64,000 nt of DNA, taken from assembly GCF_019679435.2 (NCBI RefSeq), contig NZ_CP139781.1:1612001-1676000 (forward strand), written 5' to 3'. Source of the DNA: Actomonas aquatica (GTDB taxonomy: Bacteria > Verrucomicrobiota > Verrucomicrobiia > Opitutales > Opitutaceae). How positions within the stretch are numbered: position 1 is the stretch's first letter; every line of letters begins with the position of its first letter. The translations under genes and the position numbers were made by a program. Positions 18,480 to 28,455 of this stretch are shown piece after piece. Below the pieces are notes generated by a model. It was not told the origin of the DNA. It did not search any database and saw nothing but the letters and a program-made list of their open reading frames with translations.

Positions 18480-21356
18480 CTACCCCACAGGCGCTTGCGC
18501 CCAACGCCGCAGCGCCGCTCCCGTCAGACTGCGCGGTTCATCCACGATGCCGCGGCGGTCGCCGGCGTAGACGATGTCGCCGCCGTTGCGCCCGCCCCCC
18601 GGCCCCAGATCGATGACCCAGTCGGCCAGATTGATCACATCCAGATTGTGCTCGATCACGATGACGGTGTTGCCGGCGTCGCGCAGTTTGAAGAGCAGGT
18701 CCATGAGGTGCTGGATGTCGACCCAGTGCAGGCCGGTGGTTGGCTCGTCGAGGATGTAGAGGGTGTCGCCTTGCTGGCGCTTCGAGAGCTCCAGCGAGAG
18801 TTTCAGGCGCTGCGCCTCGCCGCCCGACAACGTCGTGGCCGACTGGCCGAGCTGCAGGTAACCGAGTCCCACCGCGGCCAGCGTCTCCAGTTTGTCCATG
18901 ATCCGCGGGATGTTGCGGAACAGGTCCATCGCGTCGCGCACCGTCATCGCCAACACATCGGCGATCGAGTAGCCGTGGAAGAGCACCTCGAGCGTCTCGC
19001 GGTTGAAGCGTTGCCCGCCGCAACTCGGACACGGCGCGTAGGCGTTGGCCATGAACTGCATGTCCAGCTTGATGGCGCCGTCGCCCTGGCAGCGTTCGCA
19101 GCGCCCGCCGCGGATGTTGAAGGAAAACCGGCTCGCCTTGTAGCCGCGCACCTTTGCCAGCGGCACCTGCGCGAAGAGATCGCGCAGGAGGTCGAGTAAC
19201 TTGGTGTAGGTCGCCGGATTCGACCGCGGACTGCGCCCGATCGGCGACTGGTCCACCTGCACGAGTTTGTTGAAGAAATCGAGATGCTCGATGTGGCGGT
19301 GCAGGCCCGGCACGGACTTCGCGCCGTTGAGCTTTTTGGCCGCGCCGGCCGCGAGGATGTCGTTCACCAGCGTGCTTTTGCCCGAGCCGGAAACGCCCGT
19401 CACGCAGGTCAACAAGCCCACCGGGAAACGCGCGTCGACGCCGCGCAGGTTGTGCTCGCGGGCTTCGCGCACGGTGAGGAAGGCGCCGTCGGGCACCTTG
19501 TTGACGGCCGACTTCTCGACCTTTTGGCGTTTGGCCAGATAGGGGCCGCTCACACTTTGTTTGGCGCTTGTCGCCATGAGTTCCTGCGGTGTGCCCTGAA
19601 AGAGGATACGTCCACCCTCGCTGCCCGCGCCGGGGCCGAGTTCAAGGATCTCATCGGCGAGTCGCATGGTGTCTTCGTCGTGCTCGACGACCAACACCGT
19701 GTTGCCGCGATCGCGCAGCTCGCGCAGCAGCTCGAGCAGCCGATCGTTGTCCGCCGGGTGCAGGCCGATGCTGGGTTCGTCCAACACGTAGATCACGCCC
19801 ATCAGGCCCATGCCCAACTGCGTCGCCAGCCGCACGCGCTGCGATTCACCGCCGGAGAGACTGCCGTAGTCGCGATCGAGCGTGAGATAACCCAGCCCCA
19901 CTTGACCGAGAAAACGCAGGCGTTGCTCGATGCCCGTGACCACGTCCCGCAACGCTTCCTCCTTGGCGAAACGCGCCTGCAGATCCTGCGCGACTTCGTG
20001 CGCCGCCGTCACATCGAGGGCGAAAAACTCCGGCAGATTCAGCGTTCGCTCGCCTGCTCGCACGATCACCGCGCCGCTGCGGGCGTTGAGCCGCGTGCCT
20101 TTGCACTCCGGACAAGGACCGCTGATCATGTAAGTCGTGAGCCGCGCGCGAAACCCTTCGCTGTCGGTCGTGCGCCAGGTCTCTTCCAACGACGGGATGA
20201 TGCCCGCCCATGGCATCGCTCGCGGCTGGCGCATGCGTTTGAGTTTGAAGGCAAACAACCGATCGCCCGCCCCGTGCAGCAGCGTCTGGCGCGTGTCCTC
20301 CGGCAGCTCCTGCCACGGTGTCTTCGCGTCGAACGGCAACTGCTCCGCCAGCTGCTTGAGCATGGCGTTGTGCTGAATGATCAGGTTCTTGCCGCCGAGT
20401 CGCCACGGTTTCAGCGCGCCACCGTGCACGCTCTTGGTCGGATCGGGCACCACCAGTTCCGGCACGAAGCGCAGTTTGCGGCCGAGTCCGCCGCAGGTCG
20501 TGCACGCGCCCTGACTGTGGTTGAAGGAAAAATGCCGCGGGGTGAGCTTTTCGAATACGTCGCCGCAAATCTCACAGGCCAGCGATTGGCTCAATTGGAT
20601 CTCCCGCCACGGCGCACTGCGATCGGCCTGAGCCAGAATCACCGCCCGGTCCTGCCCTTCGCGAAAAGCCAGCTCCAGCGAGTCGGCCAGACGACTGCGT
20701 TGATCCACGGTCGCGACGAGGCGATCGACCACGATGTCGACGGCGAGTTCTTCCGGCGGCAATCCACTCGGCAACAGGTCGGGTTCGTCGAGCTGCTTCA
20801 CCTCCCCCTGCAAGCGCACGCGCTGGAAGCCCCGTTGTCGCAGCCGCGGCAACTCATCGCGCAACACGCTCGGCTTCGCGTGCAACGCCGGCGCCAGCAC
20901 CATGATGCGTTGCCCCGCCGCCTCGGCCAACACTCGCGCGACATTGTCATCGAGCGAGCGCCGCACCACCCGACCGCCGTCCTTCGGGCAATGCGCTTCA
21001 CCGTGCAGCGCCCACAGCAGCCGCGCGTAGTCCGCCACCTCGGTCACCGTCGCGATCGTATTTCGCGGCGACTCGCCGGCCGTGCGTTGCTCGATGGCCA
21101 ACACCGGCGAGAGCCCGTGCACAAAATCCACATCCGGCCGTGGCAGTTGTTCGAGCACCTGACGCGCCGAAGTCGACAGCGACTCCATGTATTTGCGATA
21201 GCCCTCCGCATACACCGTATCGAAGGCCAACGACGATTTGCCCGAGCCCGACGGCCCCGTCACCACGATCAGTTTACCGCGCGGCAGCCGCACCTCCAGA
21301 TTCTGCAGATTGTGCTCCCGCGCACCTTTGATGTGGATGTGAGTGTCGGCCTGCAT
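18480..21356 (-). CDS. uvrA: Excinuclease ABC subunit UvrA
   Basis: The 958-residue ATPase is of standard length. It has two ABC modules. The first has GPSGSGKSS at residues 34-42 and signature [12 protein letters not shown]. The second has [11 protein letters not shown] and [12 protein letters not shown], followed by [10 protein letters not shown]. Zinc modules are visible as CEICG with CTTCG in the first half and CERCQ with CPSCGG in the second. With UvrB it finds bulky DNA lesions for nucleotide excision repair. It ends in an intrinsic terminator (18388-18427) and has its own upstream region. I see no LexA-type palindrome in the 200 bp before the start. Confidence 0.97.
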   Translation of the reverse strand: MQADTHIHIKGAREHNLQNLEVRLPRGKLIVVTGPSGSGKSSLAFDTVYAEGYRKYMESLSTSARQVLEQLPRPDVDFVHGLSPVLAIEQRTAGESPRNTIATVTEVADYARLLWALHGEAHCPKDGGRVVRRSLDDNVARVLAEAAGQRIMVLAPALHAKPSVLRDELPRLRQRGFQRVRLQGEVKQLDEPDLLPSGLPPEELAVDIVVDRLVATVDQRSRLADSLELAFREGQDRAVILAQADRSAPWREIQLSQSLACEICGDVFEKLTPRHFSFNHSQGACTTCGGLGRKLRFVPELVVPDPTKSVHGGALKPWRLGGKNLIIQHNAMLKQLAEQLPFDAKTPWQELPEDTRQTLLHGAGDRLFAFKLKRMRQPRAMPWAGIIPSLEETWRTTDSEGFRARLTTYMISGPCPECKGTRLNARSGAVIVRAGERTLNLPEFFALDVTAAHEVAQDLQARFAKEEALRDVVTGIEQRLRFLGQVGLGYLTLDRDYGSLSGGESQRVRLATQLGMGLMGVIYVLDEPSIGLHPADNDRLLELLRELRDRGNTVLVVEHDEDTMRLADEILELGPGAGSEGGRILFQGTPQELMATSAKQSVSGPYLAKRQKVEKSAVNKVPDGAFLTVREAREHNLRGVDARFPVGLLTCVTGVSGSGKSTLVNDILAAGAAKKLNGAKSVPGLHRHIEHLDFFNKLVQVDQSPIGRSPRSNPATYTKLLDLLRDLFAQVPLAKVRGYKASRFSFNIRGGRCERCQGDGAIKLDMQFMANAYAPCPSCGGQRFNRETLEVLFHGYSIADVLAMTVRDAMDLFRNIPRIMDKLETLAAVGLGYLQLGQSATTLSGGEAQRLKLSLELSKRQQGDTLYILDEPTTGLHWVDIQHLMDLLFKLRDAGNTVIVIEHNLDVINLADWVIDLGPGGGRNGGDIVYAGDRRGIVDEPRSLTGAALRRWAQAPVG

Positions 21357-21589
21357 GATGACGAACGCACACCTTAGCCAAAACGTGCCTACCGCAAGGG
21401 TGTAATCTCAGGTTTGTTACCCCGTATTATCCCCTATCCGAACGGGCGTTTACCGCTTGTCTAGTCCCTTTCACCTCGTAACGTCCGCGTCACAAGATCA
21501 GCCGGGGAAAAACCCTCTTTCCCACTCCGGCCGCTCTGCGCGAACCCTCTTAGCGACCGCTCGGTCCTACTTCGAACCAAACCACGTCC

Positions 21590-23551
21590 ATGCAATCACA
21601 CTCCCCTGCCCGCAGCTGGTGGCTCGCGGGAAGTCTGCTTACGGCAACCTCGCTCTCCGCCATCACCTTCACCCACGGTGATCTGAGCGGCAGCTTCGAC
21701 ACGACCGTATCCGTCGGTGGCATCTACCGTCTCGACGACCCCAACCCGGCCTTCATCGGCACCTCCAACGGTGGCCTGGCCAACTCCGTCAACTCCGACG
21801 ACGGCAACCTCAATTTTGACGACGGCTGGGTCTCAAAGGCCTTCAAAGTCACTTCCGAACTCGAACTGCTCTTCGGCGAAAACCTCGGCTTCTTCACCCG
21901 TGGTTCCTGGCTCTACGACGATGCCGTCGAAGGCGCCAAAAACCTGCGCAAGCCCCTTTCCGAGGAAGCCCTCGACCGCGCCGGCAATCGCCTCGACTAC
22001 TTCGATCTCTACGGCGTCGTGCGCTTCGACGTTGGCGAGATTCCGGTCGACGTGCGCATCGGCCGTCAGGTGCTCAGCCTCGGCGAATCCACCTTCCTGC
22101 CCAACGGCAACAACATCATCAACCCGATCGAAGTTGCCAACCTGCGCGTCCCCGGCGCCGAGCTCCGCGAGGCCTTCCTCCCGGTTAACATGCTCAAGGT
22201 CTCCGCCGACCTCACCTACAACCTGTCGATGGAGGCCTTCTGGCTGCTCGAGTTCCGCCACACCGAGATCGAGCCCGCCGGCACCTTCTTCTCGACCAAC
22301 GACTTTGCCTCCCGCGGCGGCGACACCGTTTACCTCGGCTTCGGCGCCCTGCCCGACACCGCTCCGCTCGGCGGCATCCCGCGCGGCCGGGATGACGAGG
22401 GCAACAACTACAACCAATGGGGTCTCGCCCTGCGCTACCTCGCCCCGGGCCTCAACGACACCGAGTTCGGCCTCTACTACGCCAAGTTCCACAGTCGTCT
22501 CCCGCTCATCAACGCCCTCACCCCGACCCGCGGCATCAGTGTCGCCGAGGTGCAAGGCACCGCTTCGGCCCTCGCCCAACAGCAGCTCGTGCCCGCCATG
22601 GTCGCCAACGGCGTGCCCGCCCAGGCCATCCCGACGATCCTGCCGCAGCTGCTCGGCGCCGCCCTCACCGACGTGCCGGCCGCCGCCATCGCGCAGCACC
22701 CGACGCTCGCCGGCTTCGCGCCCTTCTACCCGGCCGCCCAACAGATCGCCGCCGGCGCCCGCCAGCTCGGCCTGCTCTCCGCCGCCGCCACGGCCAACTA
22801 CTTCATCGAGTATCCGGAAGACATCACCATGCTCGGCGCCTCCTTCAATGCCGACCTCGCCAGCATCGGCGTCGCCTGGCAGGGTGAAGTGTCCTACAAG
22901 CAGGACGTGCCGCTGCAGGTCGACGACGTGGAGCTGCTCTTCGCCGCCCTTTCCACCCTCGCCCCCCAGTTCGGCGCCAACAACCAGCTCGGCAACTATC
23001 TCGGCCAATACGGCCAGATCATCCGCGGCCATCGTCGCCACGACGTCTGGACCGCCCAGACCACCTTCACCAAGGTCTTCGGTCCCACCCTCGGCGCCAA
23101 CGCCCTCACCATGGTCGGTGAAGTGGGCGGTCTCTGGGCCGACATCCCGTCCAAGGACGTGCTCCGCTACGAGGTCCAGGGCACCTACACCTCCGGCGAT
23201 CAGGCCGCCATGATCGGCACCGGCAGCGCCCTGCCCGCCACGCCGATGAGTTACTTCGCCGATGACTTTGCCTGGGGCTACCAGCTCCTCGCCCGTCTCG
23301 AATACAACAACGTCTTCGCCGGCGTGAACGTGTTGCCCACCGTCGCCTTCTCGCACGACGTGAGCGGCAACAGCCCCGCACCGCTCTCCAACTACCTCGA
23401 AGGCCGCAAATCGCTCAGCCTCTCCGCCGAGTTCGTGTGGCAAAACGCCTGGTCCGCCGACGTCCGCTACGTCTCCTACTTCGGCGGCGGCGTGCAAAAC
23501 CTCCTCGGCGATCGCGATTACTTCGCCACCACCTTCAAGTATTCCTTCTAA
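21590..23551 (+). CDS. DUF1302 outer-membrane beta-barrel protein
   Basis: The 653-residue protein starts with a signal peptide (about 1-24) and continues with the DUF1302 pattern: GDLSGSFDTTVSVGGIYRL, a VRIGRQVLSLGESTFLPNG motif, LRVPGAELREAFLPVNM and a C-terminal Phe (FATTFKYSF) typical of barrels. Members occur with DUF1329 and MMPL genes in proteobacterial loci for hydrophobic compounds such as steroids or terpenes. A role in moving or holding such compounds at the outer membrane is an inference from that context. It is the first gene of a four-gene set (DUF1302, DUF1329, YCF48, MMPL). A segment rich in Ala/Pro (about 310-410) is an insertion relative to the barrel repeats. Confidence 0.87.
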   Translation: MQSHSPARSWWLAGSLLTATSLSAITFTHGDLSGSFDTTVSVGGIYRLDDPNPAFIGTSNGGLANSVNSDDGNLNFDDGWVSKAFKVTSELELLFGENLGFFTRGSWLYDDAVEGAKNLRKPLSEEALDRAGNRLDYFDLYGVVRFDVGEIPVDVRIGRQVLSLGESTFLPNGNNIINPIEVANLRVPGAELREAFLPVNMLKVSADLTYNLSMEAFWLLEFRHTEIEPAGTFFSTNDFASRGGDTVYLGFGALPDTAPLGGIPRGRDDEGNNYNQWGLALRYLAPGLNDTEFGLYYAKFHSRLPLINALTPTRGISVAEVQGTASALAQQQLVPAMVANGVPAQAIPTILPQLLGAALTDVPAAAIAQHPTLAGFAPFYPAAQQIAAGARQLGLLSAAATANYFIEYPEDITMLGASFNADLASIGVAWQGEVSYKQDVPLQVDDVELLFAALSTLAPQFGANNQLGNYLGQYGQIIRGHRRHDVWTAQTTFTKVFGPTLGANALTMVGEVGGLWADIPSKDVLRYEVQGTYTSGDQAAMIGTGSALPATPMSYFADDFAWGYQLLARLEYNNVFAGVNVLPTVAFSHDVSGNSPAPLSNYLEGRKSLSLSAEFVWQNAWSADVRYVSYFGGGVQNLLGDRDYFATTFKYSF

Positions 23552-23578
23552 CCCGGGTTCACTCCCCCACGTGCCACG

Positions 23579-24928
23579 ATGAAATCTCTTCTTCACCTCA
23601 CGGGTAGCCTCCTCCTCACCGCCACCTTTGCCTGCGCCGAGATCAGCGACACCGATCTCGCCCGCCTCGGCAACGACCTCACCCCGCTCGGCGGTGAAAA
23701 GGCTGGCAACGCCGATGGCTCCATCCCGGCCTGGACCGGCGGCATCACGACGCCTCCCGCCGGCTTCCAAGTCGGTGACCACCATCCCGATCCCTTCGCC
23801 GATGACCAACCGCTGGTCACGATCACCCGCGCCAACCTCGCCCAGTATCGCGACCAGCTCACCGCCGGTCACGTCGCCCTGATCGAGGCCTACGACGACT
23901 ACAAACTCGTCGTCTATCCCACCCACCGCAGCGCCTCGGTGCCCCAGCGCATCTACGACGCCACCAAGGAATTCGCCCCCACCGCCCGCCTCGTCAACGA
24001 CGGCGCCGGCATCGAGGGCGCCATCCGCGGCATCCCCTTCCCCGTTCCGCAAAACGGCCACGAGGTCCTCTGGAACCACCTCACCCGCTACCGCGGTGAC
24101 GCCGCCATCCGCTACATCGGCCAGGCCGCCCCGCAGCGCAACGGCAGCTACACCATGGTCGAGTTTGAGGACGAGTTCTGGTTCAACTACGCCCGCACCG
24201 ACATCGGTCCGGACGAGCTGAACAACACCCTCGTTTACTTCAAACAAGCCGTGCTCGCTCCCGCCCGTCTCGCCGGCACCATCCTGCTCGCCCACGAGAC
24301 CCTCGACCAAGTCATCGAGCCGCGTCGCGCCTGGGTTTACAACGCCGGCCAGCGCCGCGTCCGCCGCGCCCCGCAGGTTGCCTACGACAACCCCGGCACC
24401 GCCGCCGACGGCATGCGCACCTCCGACCAGTTCGACATGTTCAACGGCGCGCCCGACCGCTACGACTGGAAGCTCGTCGGCAAGCGCGAGATGATCGTGC
24501 CCTACAACAGCTACAAGCTGCACAGCGATCAGGTTTCGCCCGACGAGATCCTGCAACCCCTGCACATCAACCAGGACCTCGCCCGCTACGAAAAGCACCG
24601 CGTCTGGGTCGTGGATGCCACCCTCAAGGACGGCACCTCCCACCTCTACTCGCGCCGCACCTTCTACATCGACGAAGACTCCTGGCAGATCCTCGCCGCC
24701 GACCAATACGACTCCCGCGGCGAACTCTGGCGCGTCTCCGAAGCCCACTGCATCAACTACTACGACGTGCCCGTTTTCTGGAGCACCCTCGAAGTCCACA
24801 CCGACCTCGTGGCCGGTCGTTACCTCGCCATCGGCTTGGACAACGACCAGCAGATGTATGACTTCAGCATCCAACGCGGTGAGCGAGACTACTCGCCCAA
24901 CGCCCTGCGCCGCGACGGTATCAAGTGA
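23579..24928 (+). CDS. DUF1329 periplasmic (LolB-like) protein
   Basis: The 449-residue protein has a signal peptide ending near CAEIS and the family's signature blocks: LGGEKAGNADGSIPAWTGG (about 37-55), YPTHRSASVP, GIPFPVPQNGHEVLWNH, RRAWVYNAGQRRVRRAP and IYS-type SRRTFYIDEDSWQI. The fold is related to the lipoprotein carriers LolA/LolB, which suggests it carries a hydrophobic ligand across the periplasm. It starts 27 bp after the DUF1302 gene and its stop overlaps a possible GTG start of the next gene. It is part of the export-type module that ends with the MMPL transporter. Confidence 0.9.
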   Translation: MKSLLHLTGSLLLTATFACAEISDTDLARLGNDLTPLGGEKAGNADGSIPAWTGGITTPPAGFQVGDHHPDPFADDQPLVTITRANLAQYRDQLTAGHVALIEAYDDYKLVVYPTHRSASVPQRIYDATKEFAPTARLVNDGAGIEGAIRGIPFPVPQNGHEVLWNHLTRYRGDAAIRYIGQAAPQRNGSYTMVEFEDEFWFNYARTDIGPDELNNTLVYFKQAVLAPARLAGTILLAHETLDQVIEPRRAWVYNAGQRRVRRAPQVAYDNPGTAADGMRTSDQFDMFNGAPDRYDWKLVGKREMIVPYNSYKLHSDQVSPDEILQPLHINQDLARYEKHRVWVVDATLKDGTSHLYSRRTFYIDEDSWQILAADQYDSRGELWRVSEAHCINYYDVPVFWSTLEVHTDLVAGRYLAIGLDNDQQMYDFSIQRGERDYSPNALRRDGIK

Positions 24929-24955
24929 CCTCCTCCGCCCGACCACGCATTCCCT

Positions 24956-24978
24956 GTGGGTCGGGCTTTATGCCCGAC
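24956..24978. repeat. REP-like hairpin at the start of the YCF48 gene
   Basis: GTGG (24956-24959) is followed by a perfect 7-bp stem (24960-24966 with 24972-24978) around a 5-nt loop. The preferred ATG of the next gene (24970) begins in the loop. It matches the GTAG/GTGG-plus-hairpin form of the other REP-like units in this window. Confidence 0.6.
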
Positions 24979-25881
24979 ATCCGCGGCGGCCTGCGCCTGC
25001 TCCTGGCGCTGGTCGCCCTCTGCGCCGCAACCGTCGGGTTCGCGGCCCCCACCGGCCCCCTCCTGCTCGACGCCACCTTCGCCGGCGAGTCCATCGTGAC
25101 CGTCGGTGAACGCGGGCTCATCCGCCGCTCCACCGATGGCGGCAAAACCTGGATCACCTCCGATCCCGTCGTGCCCTACACGCTCTGCGCCGTGAGTTTT
25201 GCCGACGCCCGCAACGGCTGGGCGGCCGGCCACGGCGCGGTCGTGCTGCGCACCACCGATGGTGGGCTGTCATGGCAACACCAATACACCGGGCCCGACC
25301 CCGAGTCGCCCTTCCTCGACCTGCTCGCCCTCGACGGCGGCCACCTCATCGCCATCGGCGCCTTCGGCTCCTACTTTGTCAGTCATGACGCAGGAGCCAC
25401 CTGGGAGCAGGAATGGATCCTGGATGAGGACATGCACCTCAACCGCATCACCCGCATGGCCGACGGCACCCTCTTCATCGCCGGTGAAATGGGCGCGCTC
25501 CTCCGTTCCAGCGACAACGGCGTCACCTGGGACACACTCGACACCGGCGAAGACGGTTCGCTCTACGGCGTGATGGAGCTCTCCGACCACACCCTGCTCG
25601 CCTACGGTCTGCGCGGCCGCGTCTATCGCAGCACCGACCGCGGCGACAGCTGGACCGCGGTGAAAACGCCCGGCACCGGCCTGCTCATGACCGGCATCGA
25701 ACTCGGCGCCGCCCGCACCATCATCCTCGCCGGCCAAGCCCGCACCTGGTGGATGAGCCGCGACGGCGGCCGCACCTTCACGGCCCCCACCGATCGCACG
25801 CCCAGCATCGCCGAGGTCCTCCTCACCCCCGCCGGCCAACTCCTCACCTTCGGCGAGAACGGCGTCAACCCAGCTCCGTAA
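24970..25881 (+). CDS. YCF48-type beta-propeller protein (photosystem II assembly factor-like)
   Basis: The 303-residue protein has a signal peptide (MPDIRGGLRLLLALVALCAA) and repeated propeller blades with BNR/Asp-box-like motifs: RRSTDGGKTW, LRTTDGGLSW, FVSHDAGATW, LRSSDNGVTW, YRSTDRGDSW and WMSRDGGRTF. This is the YCF48/HCF136-like family, which outside photosynthetic organisms accompanies DUF1329 and MMPL genes; a scaffold role in the periplasm is likely. ATG at 24970 is preferred because it begins the signal peptide. A GTG at 24925 overlapping the previous stop is the alternative. The ATG lies inside a REP-like hairpin. Confidence 0.82.
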   Translation: MPDIRGGLRLLLALVALCAATVGFAAPTGPLLLDATFAGESIVTVGERGLIRRSTDGGKTWITSDPVVPYTLCAVSFADARNGWAAGHGAVVLRTTDGGLSWQHQYTGPDPESPFLDLLALDGGHLIAIGAFGSYFVSHDAGATWEQEWILDEDMHLNRITRMADGTLFIAGEMGALLRSSDNGVTWDTLDTGEDGSLYGVMELSDHTLLAYGLRGRVYRSTDRGDSWTAVKTPGTGLLMTGIELGAARTIILAGQARTWWMSRDGGRTFTAPTDRTPSIAEVLLTPAGQLLTFGENGVNPAP

Positions 25882-25889
25882 GCTGAATT

Positions 25890-26080
25890 CTTAGACCCAG
25901 AGGACACTGCGGTGAACACAGAGCGCACAGCGTCACTTGCCGACTATGGTCTCCACCAAGGTCCCTATGACCGCCTCCTGCGCCAGGCTCTTCGCTGCCT
26001 TTGCTACCTTGGTGTAAACCCCACCGTGCCTCTCCGCCTCCGAGCCCTCTGTGCCCCCTCTGTGCTCTCCGTGACTCAAA
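25890..26080. repeat. ACAGA-rich palindromic repeat between YCF48 and MMPL genes
   Basis: The left end carries AGAGGACACTGCGG and GAACACAGAGCGCAC. The right end carries CCCTCTGTGCCCCCTCTG and GCTCTCCGTGACTC, which is roughly the complement. An inner pair (CACCAAGGT and ACCTTGGTG) is also inverted. The whole 190-bp spacer therefore reads as an imperfect inverted repeat. It ends directly at the MMPL start codon. Confidence 0.6.
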
Positions 26081-26084
26081 GCCC

Positions 26085-28427
26085 ATGAAGGATCGCATCA
26101 CCGCCGCCTTGGAAAATTTCGTGTTTGGTAACCGCGCCAAACTCGTCGTGGTGTTCGCCCTCCTCACGGCGTTGATGGCGTGGTTCACCTCGCGCACGCA
26201 CGTCGACGCGAGCTTCAAGAAGTCGCTGCCGCTCGACCACCCCTACATCGATACCTTCACCCAATACGAATCGGACTTCGGTGGCGCCAACCAGATCGTC
26301 ATCGCGCTTATGGCGCGCAACGGCGACATGTTCACCCCCGAGTTCTTCGCCGCCCTGCGCGAAGCCACCGACGCCGTCTTCTTCCTGCCCGGCGTCGACC
26401 GCGCGCAGGTGCAGTCCCTCTTCACGCCCAACGTGCGTTACGTCGAGGTCGTCGACGGCGGTTTCGCCGGCGGCAACGTCATCCCCGCCGACTTCACCCC
26501 CACCCCGGCCAACTTCGCCAAGGTGAAGGAGAACATCATCAAGTCCGGCAAACTCGGCCAACTCGTCGCCAACGACTTTTCCGGCGCCATCATCAGCGCC
26601 CAACTCCTCGAGGTCGATCCCACCACCGGCGAGCGCATCGACTACATCGAGGTGGCCGACGCGTTAGAGAAAAACATCCGCGGCCAATTCTCCGGCTGGG
26701 CCGTCGATGTGCGCCTCGGCGTGCACATCATCGGCTTCGCCAAGGTCATCGGCGACATCTCCGACGGCGCCCAGAACGTGCTCTTTTTCTTCGCCGTCGC
26801 CTTCGTCATCACCGGCCTGCTCATCCTCTTCTATTCGCAGTCGCTCAAACTCACCGCCTTCACCCTCGGCTGCGCCTTCATCGCGGTCCTCTGGCAACTC
26901 GGCACGCTCAACGCGCTCGGCTTCGGCCTCGATCCCTACTCGATCCTCGTGCCCTTCCTCATCTTCGCCATCGGGGTGAGTCACGGCGTGCAGATGATGC
27001 GCGCCTACCGCGCCGAGGCCTTTGCCGGTCGCAACAGTGTCGAGGCCGCGCGCGCCGCCTTCCGCCAATTGCTCGTGCCCGGCGGTGTTGCCCTGCTCAC
27101 CGACACGCTCGGCTTCGTCACGATGCTCATCATCAAGATCGAGGTCATCCGCGAACTCGCCATCACCGCTTCGCTCGGCGTCGCCGTCATTCTCATCACC
27201 AACCTCTTCCTGCTCCCGATTCTGCTCTCCTACGTGAAGCTGCCGAATCACTACCGTGAGAAGATCGCCGGTCGCCGCACCCGCACCGACGCCGCTTGGA
27301 AGAAGGTCTGCATCGTCATGCGCCCCGGCGTTTCCGCCACCATCCTGCTCGTGTGCGTCGGCCTCGGTTGGTGGGCCTTCGGCCAATCCCAAAAGGTGCG
27401 CATCGGCGACACCCAGGCGGGCGTGCCGGAGCTGCGCCAGACCTCCCGCTACAACGAGGACAGCCGCACCATCACCGACAAGTTTTCCATCGGCGTGGAC
27501 ATCCTCAAAGTCATCGCCGAGGGCGGCCCCAATGCCTGTGTCGACTACGACGTCGTCACCCTCATGGACCAATTCCAAGGCCACATGAGCACCGTGCCCG
27601 GCGTGCAGTCCATCATCAGCCTCACCTCCGTCGCCAAGACCGTGAACGCCGGCTGGAACGAGGGCTCCCTCAAGTGGCGCATCCTGCCTTCCCACCCCGC
27701 CGCTCTCGCGCAAGTCGTGTCGCCCATCGAGACCTCCACCGGCTTGCTCAACGCCGACGGCAGCGTGATGCCCATCCTCATTTTCCTCACCGACCACCGC
27801 GCCGAAACGCTCACCCGCGTGACCGATGAAGTGAAGGCGTTCGCCGCCGCCAATCCGTCCGAGAAAGTGAAGTTCCGCCTCGCCAGCGGCAACGCCGGCG
27901 TGATGGCCGCGACCAACGAAGTCGTCGCCGCCGCCCAATACCCGATCGTCTTCTGGGTCTTTGGCGCCGTCATCACCCTGTGCCTGATCACCTTCCGCTC
28001 CGTGCGCGCCATGCTCTGCATCGTGCTGCCGCTGCTGCTGGTCAGTTACCTCGGCTACGCGCTCATGGTTGCGCTGCAGATCGGCCTCAAAACCTCCACC
28101 CTGCCTGTCGTCGCGCTCGGCGTCGGCATCGGCGTCGACTACGGCATCTACATTTTCTCCCGCTTCATGATCTGCCGCCGCGAAGGCATGGCGTTCGAAG
28201 ACGCCATGTTTGAAGCCTTCACCCGCACCGGCAGTGCGGTGGTGTTCACCGGCCTCACCCTCGCCATCGGCGTGAGCACCTGGATCTTCTCCGAACTCAA
28301 ATTCCAGGCCGACATGGGCGTGCTGCTTACCTTCATGTTCCTCGTCAACATGATCGCGGCCATCGTCATCCTGCCCGCGCTCGCTCGCTGGCTCTTCGGC
28401 AGCCGACGCGTAAAGACCCTCGACTAG
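26085..28427 (+). CDS. MMPL/RND-superfamily transporter
   Basis: The 780-residue protein has the RND plan of two half-units. Each has a transmembrane helix (KLVVVFALLTALMAWF at about 20-35), a periplasmic domain, and a bundle of five or more helices (for example VLFFFAVAFVITGLLILF and VVALGVGIGVDYGIYIFSR). The GVGIGVDYGIY segment is typical of MMPL and hopanoid-transporter (HpnN)-like members. These export lipids or other hydrophobic compounds using proton motive force. As last gene of the DUF1302-DUF1329-YCF48-MMPL set it is likely the inner-membrane engine of that system. ATG at 26085 is chosen because the sequence upstream is a repeat. Confidence 0.9.
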   Translation: MKDRITAALENFVFGNRAKLVVVFALLTALMAWFTSRTHVDASFKKSLPLDHPYIDTFTQYESDFGGANQIVIALMARNGDMFTPEFFAALREATDAVFFLPGVDRAQVQSLFTPNVRYVEVVDGGFAGGNVIPADFTPTPANFAKVKENIIKSGKLGQLVANDFSGAIISAQLLEVDPTTGERIDYIEVADALEKNIRGQFSGWAVDVRLGVHIIGFAKVIGDISDGAQNVLFFFAVAFVITGLLILFYSQSLKLTAFTLGCAFIAVLWQLGTLNALGFGLDPYSILVPFLIFAIGVSHGVQMMRAYRAEAFAGRNSVEAARAAFRQLLVPGGVALLTDTLGFVTMLIIKIEVIRELAITASLGVAVILITNLFLLPILLSYVKLPNHYREKIAGRRTRTDAAWKKVCIVMRPGVSATILLVCVGLGWWAFGQSQKVRIGDTQAGVPELRQTSRYNEDSRTITDKFSIGVDILKVIAEGGPNACVDYDVVTLMDQFQGHMSTVPGVQSIISLTSVAKTVNAGWNEGSLKWRILPSHPAALAQVVSPIETSTGLLNADGSVMPILIFLTDHRAETLTRVTDEVKAFAAANPSEKVKFRLASGNAGVMAATNEVVAAAQYPIVFWVFGAVITLCLITFRSVRAMLCIVLPLLLVSYLGYALMVALQIGLKTSTLPVVALGVGIGVDYGIYIFSRFMICRREGMAFEDAMFEAFTRTGSAVVFTGLTLAIGVSTWIFSELKFQADMGVLLTFMFLVNMIAAIVILPALARWLFGSRRVKTLD

Positions 28428-28455
28428 GGTTTCGGCGCCTGCCGGAGTTCCGTTG

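Noticed and set aside
21833-24946. Minus-strand open frame of over 1,000 codons opposite the DUF1302 and DUF1329 genes
   Set aside because: It is a GC-rich antisense shadow, Gly/Val/Glu-rich with no motif, while the plus-strand frames show signal peptides and family motifs.
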